This document shows, piece by piece, positions 9,537 to 20,500 of a stretch of DNA of 41,738 nt (the first letter of the stretch is position 1; each line of letters opens with the position of its first letter). Source of the stretch: Paenibacillus sp. NAIST15-1 (GTDB lineage Bacteria; Bacillota; Bacilli; Paenibacillales; Paenibacillaceae); NCBI RefSeq assembly GCF_001894745.1, contig NZ_BBYF01000028.1, positions 1 through 41,738 on the forward strand, given 5' to 3'. The notes beneath the pieces were generated by a model. The model was not told the DNA's origin. It did no database searches and saw only the letters and a program-made list of their open reading frames with translations. Both the position numbers and the translations under genes were made by a program.

Positions 9537-12500
9537 GAATCGAAGAAGTCCAGCGGGGACATTGCCATCGTCGGGATGGCCTGCAAATTACCTGGCGCAG
9601 AAAGCTTGGAAGCTTATTGGAGCAATTTGGTGTCGGGCGTACGTACGATGGGAGATTTCCCGTTCAATCGCCGCCGCGACACCGATCAGTTCGTCAGCAG
9701 TGGCATCGAGTATCGCAAAGGCGGTTATCTCGATCAGGTGGATCGGTTCGACGCGCCGTTCTTTCGTATTTCGCGCCGGGAAGCAGAGGCGATGGATCCG
9801 ATGCAGCGGCTGTTTTTAGAGACAGCTTGGGAAGCTATGGAGGATTCGGGTATTGGCAGTGAAAAACTGAGCAACACAAGAACCGCTGTATATGTTGGCC
9901 AGGAGACCAATTATAACAACGAGTACAGGAAGCTGCTCGCCGAAGAGGACGAGCTGTCAATGACTGGATCCCATACTGGAATCATCGCCAGCCGCATCCA
10001 GTACTTGCTCAATTTGCGGGGGCCGAGCCTTGTCGTGGACACGGCTTGCTCATCCTCGCTCGTGGCGCTGCATCTTGCTTGCCACGGCTTACGGAATAAC
10101 GAATTCGACTATGCGCTTGTCGGCGGCATTTCCGCATTCTTTTTCCCGGCGGGCCAAAGTCTCGTCATGGAATCGGGCACTGCTGAAATTCGCGCTTTCG
10201 ACAAAGGCGCGAACGGAACGTGCTGGTCGGAAGGTTTCGGCGTTGTCATGCTCAAGCCGCTAGACCGTGCACTGCATGACCATGACTACATCCATGCGGT
10301 TATAAAAGGGAGTGCCATGAACAATGACGGAACATCGAACGGCATTACGGCTCCCAATGCGGATTCGCAGGCCGAAGTTCTAACGGCGGCGTGGGATGCG
10401 GCAGGCATTCCGCCGGAGTCCATTTCCTACATTGAGACGCACGGAACGGGAACGCCAATCGGTGATCCGATCGAGATCAAAGGGCTGACAAAAGCGTTCC
10501 AACGGTATACGAACAAACGCCAATTTTGCGGCATTGGATCTGTTAAGACCAATATCGGACATGCGGTCGCCACATCCGGAATCGCGTCGCTGATGAAGGT
10601 CGTGATGGCGATGCAGCACAAGAAGCTACCTCAGACGCTCGCTTTTCAGGCGCCTAACCCTTATATCAATTTTGCCGATTCGCCAGTGTACGTCAATGAC
10701 TGCTTGCGGGACTGGGACGAAGGTTCCGGGCCAAGACGATCCGGTGTATCGGCGTTTGGATTCAGCGGAACCAACGTGCATGTCGTGCTCGAGGAAGCTC
10801 CTGCCCGGCCTGCGCGCATCCAGTCAGGAAGCGGCCCGGAATTGTTCACCGTCTCGGCTCGTACGGAAACGGCGCTGAGGAGTCTGCTGAGAAGCTATTC
10901 CGATTATTTACGAGATCATCCGGACGTTTCGCTGACCGATCTTTGTTATACGGTGAATACTGGCCGCAGGCACTACGCAATCCGATTGGTTTTTCGAGCC
11001 CATACGGCTCAAGAGCTTCTGCACATGTTACAGCAAGCGTTGATCGGTAATCTGGAGGATATACCGGGGAGAATCCCTAACAGCCACTTCGGCATGTACA
11101 AGCTGATTTTCCACAAGCAGGAGAAAAAAAACGGCGAGCTGACGGAGCATGATGTTCTTCGGCTAAGTAATGACATAAACGAAAGATTGGCCGGAATGCT
11201 GATTTCCGGCTTATCGGACAACTCGGCGGAGGAGATTGGCCGTGCGTACGTCTCAGGCGCCGACGTCAATTGGAGCTCCGTTTATAAACAGACGGAATGC
11301 CGGTCACTTCGCGTGCCGACCTACCCGTTCGACAGACTTCGGTATTGGGCAAGCGGAGAGCATCTCTTGCAGCAGAAGGATGCATGGGGACAACTCGTGA
11401 ACGCGCCGCTGCTCGATCGCTGCATGTCGTTAACAACAAGCGAGGGTGTTTATGAGACGGATTTCGACGTCGAAAAACATTGGGTGCTGAGCGAGCATAT
11501 TATCAGCGGTCATGCTGTACTGCCTGGAACAGCATACGTGGAGATGGCCTTGGAGGCAGGAGAGCATTATTTGGGCCTGCCACCAGGGGGTATCGAAGAA
11601 ATTCAATTCCTGTCCCCTTTTGTCGTGGAAAATTCGGAAATCAAGAAGCTGCGCATTGCTATACGCGAGGAGGAGCAGCGCTTGTATTTCACAATTAGCG
11701 GCCCTCAAGGAGAGCAAAGAGAGGAAGACTGGATCGTACACGCCGTCGGGGAATTGATGCGTGCCGACACGGCACAACCAGCATCTTACGACCTTGCTGA
11801 GATCGCCGTCCGCTGCCCGCAAGCGGCATTGACTGAGGCTCCGGATTCTGTTCCGTCCTCCAGCGAGCGATCCATCGTATTTGGGCCTCGCTTTCGGAAT
11901 ATCGTCGGTTTGCAGGCTGGGGAACAAGAGGCGCTTGTGGAATTGGAGCTGCCGGCGGAATTCGCTTCGGAGGCAGGCGTATACCGGCTTCATCCGGCGC
12001 TGCTGGACAAAGCGACCGGCGCGGTTTCCGATCTGCTGGCGGGAGAGGGCGATTTGCTTCTAGCTTTCGCTTATAGCCAGCTTCGTATTATGGAGAGCTT
12101 TCCGGAGAAGGTGTTCTCGTATGTGAAAAGATTGGATACTTCTTCTCGGGAGATCCTCACTTATCAAGTAACGATCATGGATAAGCAGGGGAAAGTTTTG
12201 GCGGAAATCGACAAATTCACCGTGAAGAAACTTCGTGGAAGTTCGCAAAAATTATTAAATCAAGACGAAAAAGTTCCGTTCTTCTACGAAACCGGCTGGC
12301 GAGAAATCGCAGAGCTGAAGCCAGGCTCGTCGGGCAGACCGGAAATCATATGCGTATTGAAAAACCAGTTCGTACCGGCGGACGATTTTGTCGCCAAGCT
12401 GCGGAACGGGGGTCATTCGGTTCTTCAAGTGGATGTTGGGGACGCGTATGGCCGATTTGACGATTGGCACTATGTCGTCAGCGGATCGGAGGAAGATTAT

Positions 12501-15500
12501 ATTCGGCTGCTGGCGGATATCCGGAGCGTGCCTTTTACGAAATGGATTCATTTGTCCGCGTGGTGTCAATCGCAGGCTTCGAATTACGACGAGCTGAAAA
12601 GTCGCGGGCGGAGCGGAGTATACGATCTGTTTCGTGTGATACGCGCGCTGGCCAAGAGCAAAAGGCCGGAGAAAACCGAAATCGTACTCGTTGCGGACAA
12701 CGCTCGGGAAGTTACGTCGCGGGAAACGACGATAAAGCCGGTTAACGCCGCCCTGTTTGGGCTGGGCAAAGTCGTCGAGTCCGAATATCCGGATTTGAGC
12801 TGCCGCTGCATCGATCTGGACGAAACAGCCGGTGCTGAAGAACTTTGGCGGGAATTGCAAACAGAAGGTGCCCCTTACGCAGTAGCCTACCGGGAAGGAA
12901 AACGTTATGCAGAGGAAATAAGACCTCTCTCATGGGAAACGGAGCAGCAGCAAGAGGTCGAACTGCGAGAGGACGGGGTGTATGTTCTGTCGGGCGGCAC
13001 GGGCGGCATCGGGTTGGAGATTGCGCGGTGGCTCTCCGCCAGCCAAAAAATTAAGCTGGTGCTTTTGCATCGCTCATCGTTCCCTGAGCGTTCCCGGTGG
13101 GATGCCTTGCTGGCAGATGACGCCGATGCCAAACTGTCGGGCAAACTGCGCTTACTTCAAACGGTTGAAGCAAGCGGCTCACAGGTGCTGCTCGTCCAGG
13201 CCGACGTGACGCAGCGACAATCGCTGCAGACCGCACTTGAGGAGATCCGCCGACTGCATGGCCCCGTCCGGGGGGTCATCCACAGTGCAGGCGTTGCGGG
13301 GGACGGGTTCCTGATCCGCAAGGAGGAAGAAACCTTCCACAGCGTTTTGGCTCCCAAAATCGAAGGTGCCTGGTTGCTTGATGAGCTAACCCGGGAGGAC
13401 AAGCCCGATTTCTTTTTAATGTTCTCTTCCGTGACTTCGATTCTGGCCGGACCTGGACAAGGCGATTATACGGCAGCCAATGCTTTCCTTGATTCGTTCG
13501 CCGCTTATCGTATGAAACAGGGGAGCAGGACGCTGACGATTAACTGGCCTTCCTGGAAAGAGACCGGAATGGCTTACGATTATGGCGTCAACCATGACGG
13601 AATCTTTAAGGCGTTGTCCACTTCCGATGCGCTATCGGGATTAGGCGCGGCGCTGCAATGCCCGACAAGTAGGGTGATCATCGGCGAACTGAATTACGAT
13701 CTGATTCAGGATGCCGATCAGGCCCCATTGCTATTGTCCGAAGAGATTGTCATGGAACTCAAGCGGCGGGCACTGAGAACAAAGCGAAAGCCGACAGTCG
13801 AAAATAACGCCAACACCTTCGTATCGGTCTTACTTGAAGGACGGTCATCAGGTATTTATTCTGAGCAAGAGCAGCAGTTGGCTGCGATTTGGGGAGAAGT
13901 GCTCGGAGTTCAACAAATCAGTATCCAGGATAGTTTCTACGATCTTGGCGGCGATTCGTTGCTGGCAATCAAGATTTCCAATCTTATTGAGAAACGAATG
14001 GGGCAAAAAGTCGATATCAGCGATCTCTTCGAATATTTGACGATTTTCGAATTGGCCCGGGTATTGGGAGGCGAAATACCGGAAGTAGCCGGCACAGATT
14101 CAGCGGACAGAAAAGATCCGAAACCGAAGCAGCCGGGAGAGGAGCGGATGTACAGTCTCTCCAACGCACAAAAACGAATCTGGTTCCTACATAAGCTGAA
14201 TCCGGAACTGCACGCGTATCATTTGCCGCTCACGTTCGAAACGGATTCGGCACCGGATCGGCATGCCTTTGAAGCGGCTCTGCGGCTAATGACAGAAAGG
14301 CACGGCTCGCTACGTACCGTTATCCGTGAAGAAGGCGGTGAGCCCAAGCAGGTTGTTCTTCCTTACGTGGATGTCCAAGTGGTGTGGCAGAGTCCGCTGC
14401 CCGATACGGATAGCCGAGAGTCATATGGAGACCTGGTTCGGGAAGAGCTTGAACGTCCCTTCGATTTCGGAGAACGATTGTGGCGAGTCAAGGTGTTTCA
14501 AAGAAACGACGGACGCTGCCTAATCAGCCTAACCGTTCATCATATGATTTCCGACGGATGGAGCATGATGATCTTCAAAAACGAGCTTCTACAGGCGTAT
14601 GCCTCGTTGTTGGCTGGTGAAGATCCTGGATTTCCGCCGCTTCAGGCGGAATACGGAGATTGGCTGGAGCAAATGGAAGTGCGGGATCGAAGCGAGAATT
14701 TCCTCCAGATGGAACGCTACTGGCTGAAAGAACTCAGCAAGCCTCTTCCCGTGCTTCAGCTTCCAGTCGATTACCCGAGGCCGACCATGCAGACTTACAA
14801 CGGTAGTTATCTCATCTTTGAGATCGATGAGAAGCGAACCGCACGGATCAAGGAGCTCGCGAAACGGCACAAGGCTACTTTGCACATGGTTCTGTTGTCG
14901 AGTTATTTCTTGTTCCTGAATAAGCTGACGCAGCAGGAAGAGCTTGTCGTCGGTTACCCGATTGCAGGACGCGAGTCGGAGGAATGGGAACCGGTGTTGG
15001 GATTGTTCATGAACCTTGTCTGCATGCGCCTCTCGCTGTCGGAGAAGCGGACGTTCGAAGAGTTTGTTGCCGATGTTAGGCAAAAAAGTTTGCAGGTTTA
15101 TAAGAACGGCAGCTATCCTTTCGATCTGCTCGTATCGAAGCTGAACCCGGAACGGGATATGAGCCGCAGTCCGGTATTCCAGACGTTGTTCCAGTTCTAT
15201 GAGAATTACCAGCAGAATGAGCACCACAGCTTATATGAGCTGTGCTTCTTGTGTAAGGAGATCGGTGACAAAATCGAGGTGAGGCTTGAATACAATACTG
15301 ACTTGTTCGGTAGCGCGACCGTTGAGCGCTTCTCTCGGCAATTCCTGAACATGCTTGATCAGATCATAGCAGACGAGAAGCGACCGATCGCAGATTTCAG
15401 CCTGCATAGCGAGCAGGAGGCGGCTGCGCTTCTTGCAGAGTACTCCAACGAGCAACCTGAATTATTGCCGGATAAAACCATTACCGAATGGTTCGAGCAG

Positions 15501-17432
15501 ACAGCAGCCCGCTGGCCGGAAGCTCTAGCGGTCACTTGCGGAAAGGAAAGCATCACTTACCGTGAGCTTGAACACCGGTCGAATCAAATTGCGAATTTGC
15601 TTTCCGGCATCGGCGTAAAGGCGAATGACCCTGTCGGACTGATGGTAGGCCGTGGCCTGTCCTTAATCGTGGGCATGCTCGGCATTCTGAAAGCCGGTGG
15701 AGCTTATGTGCCGCTCGATCCAGACTATCCAGCCGAACGAATCAGTTACATGCTTACTCACAGCGAGGCACGGGTGCTGCTAACTGAAGCCACTTATATG
15801 GAGGGTGTCGCAGCTATTGTGAAGCCGGATGGCGTGTTATCGGTTGTCGTCGATCTGACCGGGCGTGAAAACCGTCATCTGGCGGGTATCGCGCACACCT
15901 TTCATTTGGACGACATCGAGCGTCAACCGTGCCAACCGCTACCCGCGCAATCTGGGCTTGACGATCTGATGTATTTGATCTACACATCCGGTTCAACAGG
16001 ACAACCGAAAGGGGTCGCCGTTTCACATGCCAACACCGCCAATTTTCTAAAGTGGAGCATTGCAGACGGAGAAATTGGATCGGCTGACCGAATGGCGCTG
16101 TTTACGTCGGTCAGCTTCGATATATCCGTATTTGAAATTTTCGGCGCGCTTTTGAGCGGAGCTGGACTGTATATATCAACACGGGAGCAGTTGCAGGATC
16201 CCGCGGCCATGCTCGCTTTCCTGAATGAGCATGGAATTACTGTGTGGCATTCCGTTCCGACGCTAATGCGTCAGCTCCTGATTCATCTTCGCCATGTGCC
16301 GGATCAGGTGATTCAGCCGGCTGCTACCGTTATCCGTAGGATCATGATCGGCGGAGAAGCGTGGAATGCCGAAATTGCCAGAGAAATTCGAAGCGTCTTC
16401 CCTCATGCGGAACTGCTGAATATGTACGGACCGACGGAAGCGACAATCTGGGTGTCCAGTAGCCGCGTCGGGGACGATTCGCAGGAATGGGGCAATTTGG
16501 CGATCGGCCGGCCGATAGTCAATAACAAGCTACTTATCCTTGACGCCAAGGGCAGGATCTGTCCGGTAGGCGTTCCGGGAGAGATCGCGATAGGCGGCGT
16601 CAACGTCACCCGTGGCTATTACAAGGACCCGGAAAGAACGGAAAAAGCCTTTGTCCGTTTTGAGCCGACGGGGGAAAGGATTTATATGACCGGCGATTAC
16701 GGGATGTATTTGCCGAGCGGCGAAGTTCGTTTCCTCGGACGAGAAGACGGTATGGTCAAGGTGCACGGCTACCGTATCGAAACCGGCGAAATCGAGAGCG
16801 TGCTGCTCCGCAAGCTGGAAATTGCCGAAGCCGCCGTCATCGCGCATCCAGAGCTCGGGACGCATAAGCTGGTTTGCTATTACACATCCCGATTCGAGAT
16901 ACTGCCCGGAGATCTGCGCAACCAACTGAGGGAATACTTACCATATTATATGATGCCTGCCCATTTTGTATTGCTGGACGAGCTCCCAAAAACGTCGAAT
17001 GGAAAAATCGACCGTAAGCTTTTATCAAAGTTGCCATTGCAGGAGTCGACGGGGGGATTGGGCAGTTACGTAGAACCCGTTACGGAAGTCGAACGGAAAA
17101 TTGAGGAAATCTGGTGCGAATTGCTGGGAATCGGACAGGCCGGCATGCATGATAACTTCTTTGAAATCGGGGGCAACTCATTCCTTGTCAGCCAGATGCA
17201 TTATCAGATTGAAAGGCTGTATCCGGGGCGCATTAGCGTGGTAGATATTTTTTCCTACCCGACAATATACACGCAGGCTGGTTTGATTAGCGGGACAGCG
17301 GCTTCGGACGAGGAGCCCGGCCGAATGTCAGACACGAGCGAGGCGGAACTGGAAAAGGAGCTATACGACATGTTCGAGGAGATCGCTTCCGGGAATGTTT
17401 CGGTAGAGGAAGCAGTGAAAAAGTTGATCTGA
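9432..17432 (+). CDS. Hybrid PKS-NRPS: KS-DH-KR-ACP-C-A-PCP
   Basis: A 2666-residue protein adding one polyketide unit and one amino acid. KS: Cys206 (TACSSS), HGTGT and NIGH motifs. DH (about 655-940): His689 in HIISGHAVLP, an exact HxxxGxxxxP, and Asp859 in HPALLD, but Gly at the later position that is usually Gln/His. KR: loop SGGTGGIGLE and Tyr in GDYTAANAFLD. ACP: Ser1509 (GGDS). C domain (about 1572-2000): HHMISDG. A domain (about 2013-2540): YTSGSTGQPKG, MYGPTEATIW and SNGKIDRKLL, complete. PCP: Ser2583 (GGNS). Expected output is an enoyl thioester then amide extension. The A pocket reads D-I-F-H-M-G-M-I-W, which I cannot assign; Asp235 is kept, so an alpha-amino acid is likely. ATG 9432 has an AGGTGAAG site and overlaps the upstream gene. 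The C-terminus ends in a docking helix. Confidence 0.95.
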   Translation: MENVRNYIFKQVAANKLPKEEAKALLKELYQSNADESKKSSGDIAIVGMACKLPGAESLEAYWSNLVSGVRTMGDFPFNRRRDTDQFVSSGIEYRKGGYLDQVDRFDAPFFRISRREAEAMDPMQRLFLETAWEAMEDSGIGSEKLSNTRTAVYVGQETNYNNEYRKLLAEEDELSMTGSHTGIIASRIQYLLNLRGPSLVVDTACSSSLVALHLACHGLRNNEFDYALVGGISAFFFPAGQSLVMESGTAEIRAFDKGANGTCWSEGFGVVMLKPLDRALHDHDYIHAVIKGSAMNNDGTSNGITAPNADSQAEVLTAAWDAAGIPPESISYIETHGTGTPIGDPIEIKGLTKAFQRYTNKRQFCGIGSVKTNIGHAVATSGIASLMKVVMAMQHKKLPQTLAFQAPNPYINFADSPVYVNDCLRDWDEGSGPRRSGVSAFGFSGTNVHVVLEEAPARPARIQSGSGPELFTVSARTETALRSLLRSYSDYLRDHPDVSLTDLCYTVNTGRRHYAIRLVFRAHTAQELLHMLQQALIGNLEDIPGRIPNSHFGMYKLIFHKQEKKNGELTEHDVLRLSNDINERLAGMLISGLSDNSAEEIGRAYVSGADVNWSSVYKQTECRSLRVPTYPFDRLRYWASGEHLLQQKDAWGQLVNAPLLDRCMSLTTSEGVYETDFDVEKHWVLSEHIISGHAVLPGTAYVEMALEAGEHYLGLPPGGIEEIQFLSPFVVENSEIKKLRIAIREEEQRLYFTISGPQGEQREEDWIVHAVGELMRADTAQPASYDLAEIAVRCPQAALTEAPDSVPSSSERSIVFGPRFRNIVGLQAGEQEALVELELPAEFASEAGVYRLHPALLDKATGAVSDLLAGEGDLLLAFAYSQLRIMESFPEKVFSYVKRLDTSSREILTYQVTIMDKQGKVLAEIDKFTVKKLRGSSQKLLNQDEKVPFFYETGWREIAELKPGSSGRPEIICVLKNQFVPADDFVAKLRNGGHSVLQVDVGDAYGRFDDWHYVVSGSEEDYIRLLADIRSVPFTKWIHLSAWCQSQASNYDELKSRGRSGVYDLFRVIRALAKSKRPEKTEIVLVADNAREVTSRETTIKPVNAALFGLGKVVESEYPDLSCRCIDLDETAGAEELWRELQTEGAPYAVAYREGKRYAEEIRPLSWETEQQQEVELREDGVYVLSGGTGGIGLEIARWLSASQKIKLVLLHRSSFPERSRWDALLADDADAKLSGKLRLLQTVEASGSQVLLVQADVTQRQSLQTALEEIRRLHGPVRGVIHSAGVAGDGFLIRKEEETFHSVLAPKIEGAWLLDELTREDKPDFFLMFSSVTSILAGPGQGDYTAANAFLDSFAAYRMKQGSRTLTINWPSWKETGMAYDYGVNHDGIFKALSTSDALSGLGAALQCPTSRVIIGELNYDLIQDADQAPLLLSEEIVMELKRRALRTKRKPTVENNANTFVSVLLEGRSSGIYSEQEQQLAAIWGEVLGVQQISIQDSFYDLGGDSLLAIKISNLIEKRMGQKVDISDLFEYLTIFELARVLGGEIPEVAGTDSADRKDPKPKQPGEERMYSLSNAQKRIWFLHKLNPELHAYHLPLTFETDSAPDRHAFEAALRLMTERHGSLRTVIREEGGEPKQVVLPYVDVQVVWQSPLPDTDSRESYGDLVREELERPFDFGERLWRVKVFQRNDGRCLISLTVHHMISDGWSMMIFKNELLQAYASLLAGEDPGFPPLQAEYGDWLEQMEVRDRSENFLQMERYWLKELSKPLPVLQLPVDYPRPTMQTYNGSYLIFEIDEKRTARIKELAKRHKATLHMVLLSSYFLFLNKLTQQEELVVGYPIAGRESEEWEPVLGLFMNLVCMRLSLSEKRTFEEFVADVRQKSLQVYKNGSYPFDLLVSKLNPERDMSRSPVFQTLFQFYENYQQNEHHSLYELCFLCKEIGDKIEVRLEYNTDLFGSATVERFSRQFLNMLDQIIADEKRPIADFSLHSEQEAAALLAEYSNEQPELLPDKTITEWFEQTAARWPEALAVTCGKESITYRELEHRSNQIANLLSGIGVKANDPVGLMVGRGLSLIVGMLGILKAGGAYVPLDPDYPAERISYMLTHSEARVLLTEATYMEGVAAIVKPDGVLSVVVDLTGRENRHLAGIAHTFHLDDIERQPCQPLPAQSGLDDLMYLIYTSGSTGQPKGVAVSHANTANFLKWSIADGEIGSADRMALFTSVSFDISVFEIFGALLSGAGLYISTREQLQDPAAMLAFLNEHGITVWHSVPTLMRQLLIHLRHVPDQVIQPAATVIRRIMIGGEAWNAEIAREIRSVFPHAELLNMYGPTEATIWVSSSRVGDDSQEWGNLAIGRPIVNNKLLILDAKGRICPVGVPGEIAIGGVNVTRGYYKDPERTEKAFVRFEPTGERIYMTGDYGMYLPSGEVRFLGREDGMVKVHGYRIETGEIESVLLRKLEIAEAAVIAHPELGTHKLVCYYTSRFEILPGDLRNQLREYLPYYMMPAHFVLLDELPKTSNGKIDRKLLSKLPLQESTGGLGSYVEPVTEVERKIEEIWCELLGIGQAGMHDNFFEIGGNSFLVSQMHYQIERLYPGRISVVDIFSYPTIYTQAGLISGTAASDEEPGRMSDTSEAELEKELYDMFEEIASGNVSVEEAVKKLI

Positions 17433-17550
17433 TGAGGAGGGAGGCCAAGTGAGCGGCGTATATCAATATGTCATTGAAAAAACAGCTTCGGGAAGCATAG
17501 ACAAGGCGATCGGTGTCGAGATTTTGAAGCATTTGAAGCGGGAGGATAAG
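17335..17550 (+). other. Docking-helix pair joining 9432-17432 to 17449-23232
   Basis: The upstream tail contains FEEIASGNVSVEEAVKKLI and the downstream head YVIEKTASGSIDKAIGVEIL, the same two-helix pattern as at 9.4 and 33.5 kb. Here the donor is a peptidyl carrier protein and the acceptor a KS, showing that an NRPS-to-PKS hand-over in this cluster can also use the helical type. AGGAGGGAGG at 17435-17444 sets the GTG start at 17449. Confidence 0.55.
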
Positions 17551-20500
17551 GGAAGGTCTCGCCAAGATATCGCCATCATCGGAATGGCGGTCGAAATGCC
17601 GAATGCAGAGGATTTGAGCCAGTTCTGGAGTAATCTTCGGAACGGAATCGATTGCGTAGCTCCTTTCCCCGATTCGCGAAAGGCCGATCTCCATGAGATT
17701 AGGCAAGCAGGGCAGCTTGGGGATGACCCCAAGTATGCAGAAGGCGCGTATTTGCGGGATGTTGCCCATTTTGACCCCGCATATTTCAAGATCTCGCCTA
17801 TGGAAGCCAAACTGATGGATCCGCAGCAGCGTCTATTCCTTCAGAATGCATGGAAAGCGATGGCAGACGCAGGATATGGCGGGAACCGGCTGTCAAAATC
17901 ACGTACTGGGGTTTACGTCGGATTGTCCGGAGATTTCAACGATTCGTATCAAGAGCTGATCGCGGCGATCAATCCCGATCAACTGCCGCTCTCTGTTACG
18001 GGCAACATCGCTTCCATTATCGCCAGCCGTATTTCTTACTGCCTTAATTTGAGAGGTCCGGCGATGCTCGTGGATACGGCGTGTTCCTCCAGTTTGGTGG
18101 CCGTTCATCTGGCTGCGCTCGGTCTTCGTAATGGGGACTGCGAGGTGGCGATTGCGGGGGGAGTAAAGGTCAACTTGCTCCCGCTCAAGGAAAGGATGCA
18201 TCCGCTCGGCATCGCCTCTTCGACGGGAAGAACCCGAACATTCGATGACGGCTCGGACGGGACAGGATTCGGAGAAGGCGTAGCAGCGATCGTGTTGAAA
18301 CCTCTTGAACAGGCTTGTAAAGACGGCGACCGGATTTACGCCGTCATCAAGGGCAGCGCCGTAAATCAGGACGGCAGTTCGAGCGGAATAAGCGCACCGA
18401 ACGCTCTGGCTCAGGAAGATGTGCTTATTCGTGCTTGGGAGGATGCGGGCATCGAGCCGGAAACCATTAGTTATATGGAGGCGCACGGCACGGGGACAAA
18501 GCTTGGCGATCCGATTGAAATCGACGGAATCGCCAAGGCCTTCGCTCATTTTACAACTCAAAAGCAATTTTGCGCCGTCGGTTCGGTGAAGTCGAATATC
18601 GGCCATCTCGATCATTTGGCGGGCTTGGCCGGATTGGTGAAATCTGTCCTGGCCTTGCAGCATGGCGAAATACCGCCCTCGCTGCATTTTCAACGTCCCA
18701 ACGGGAACATTCCCTTCGAGAGTTCGCCCGTATTTGTGAACGACAAGCTGATCCCCTGGATTGCGGAGGATACGCCTCGCAGATGCGGCGTCAGTTCGTT
18801 CGGACTAAGCGGCACCAACTGTCATATGGTACTGGAGGAGGCGCCTTCCTTCAAGGTGGAAGCGGATGCAGCAAATACGGGGCGTCCCCGTGTGTTGATG
18901 CTTTCCGCCAATACGAAGGAAGCCTTGCGGGAATTGGTGCAAAGCTACCGGTTTCATTTGGAGAGAAAGGCTTGCTGGAATCTTGACGATTTGTGCTATA
19001 CGGCAAATACAGGCAGAGGACAGTACAGCCACCGACTCGCGCTGCTATTTACGGACGAAGTCGAATTGAAAGCCAAAATCTCGCGCTTGGCTCGATCGGA
19101 AGAGTGGAGCATCCTCGAAGAAGAGAATGTTTATTACGGGGAAAACAGAATCGTTTCCTCGCAAAAAACAAACAGACAGGCCGGGGAATTAACGGAAGAG
19201 AGCAAACGCCGACTTACCGCGCAAGCCCGCTCGCTGCTAGTGGCCGGCGGCCAGCTTGCGGAATTGGCCCGACTGTATGTCGGCGGGGCGGATGTAGAGT
19301 GGACGACACTTTATAGGGATCGAAAGTACAGTAAAACGGAATTGCCGCCCGACCCGTTTACGCAAAAGCGCTTTTGGGTTGAAGCGGCCGCAAACAAGCA
19401 GCGGATCGAGCCGACCATTCACGGGAATGCGCAACCACTTACTTCGCTTATCGACCGACAGTTGGCCGATACGATGAGCCTTCGGATATACGCCAGCGAA
19501 TTCCGGTTTGAAGAGAGATGGGTGCTGTCGGAGCACAGGATTGGCGACAACGGCATTGTGCCGGGAACAACGTATCTCGATATGATTCGTCAACTATCCT
19601 TGTTGCATTATCCGGGCAAGGAGAGCCACCTTGAGCAAGTAACGTTCCTTTCGCCGCTTTACGTTTCCGAGGGAGAAGCGCGGCAGATGCACTTGTTTCT
19701 TGAGGAGGAAGGGGAAGACCGCCTTCGCTTCACCGTCATTAGCCGGGACGAGGACGAGCATGTTTGGGTAAAGCATTGCGAAGGTAGGCTGCTTCCGGCC
19801 GTTCCACGAAACGACCGTTCATTTTCACATCAGGAAGTGCTCGATCGGTTCGCGGAATGCGAACCGATCGAGGTTCAGGAACAGTATCAAGGAGAAATCC
19901 AATTCGGCCCAAGATGGCATAACGTCAAGCAGATCCGGGTTGACCGGATGGGGGTGCTTGCTCGTATTGCGCTTCCGGACGCATTCGCCTCTGACGGCCG
20001 CGAGCATCAATTGCATCCGGCGTTAATGGACAATGCGATGAACATCGCGATTTCACATATTGGAGAAGGTTTTTATCTCCCGTGGATGTACAAGAAGCTT
20101 CGGGTATACGAAAGGATGCCGAAGCAATTTTTCAGCCTGATCTCGCTTAAACAGGAAATTCGGCAGGATGCGGAGACCGCAGTCTTTGACGTCACCCTTT
20201 TCGATGAGGAAGGCCGTGTAATTGCCGAGGCGGAAGATTATGTGATCAAAAGAGTGAACAAGCAAGGCGTGGTTTACCAGGGATTGAAGCCTGCGGATTC
20301 TTTTCGGATGACGTGGGTGCCCGAACCTGCTGCGCCTGCGGAACCGGCGGTGAAGCCACACGGATCGGTGCTTCTTCTCAGCAATGACAGACAGGCCGCT
20401 GCATCGTTCTCGGAACGTTTTGCCCAGGCGGGCTGCAACGTGATCGAGATCGAACTTGGTGGCCAATTCCGCAAAGTCGGGCCTGATCGTTTCACCGTAT

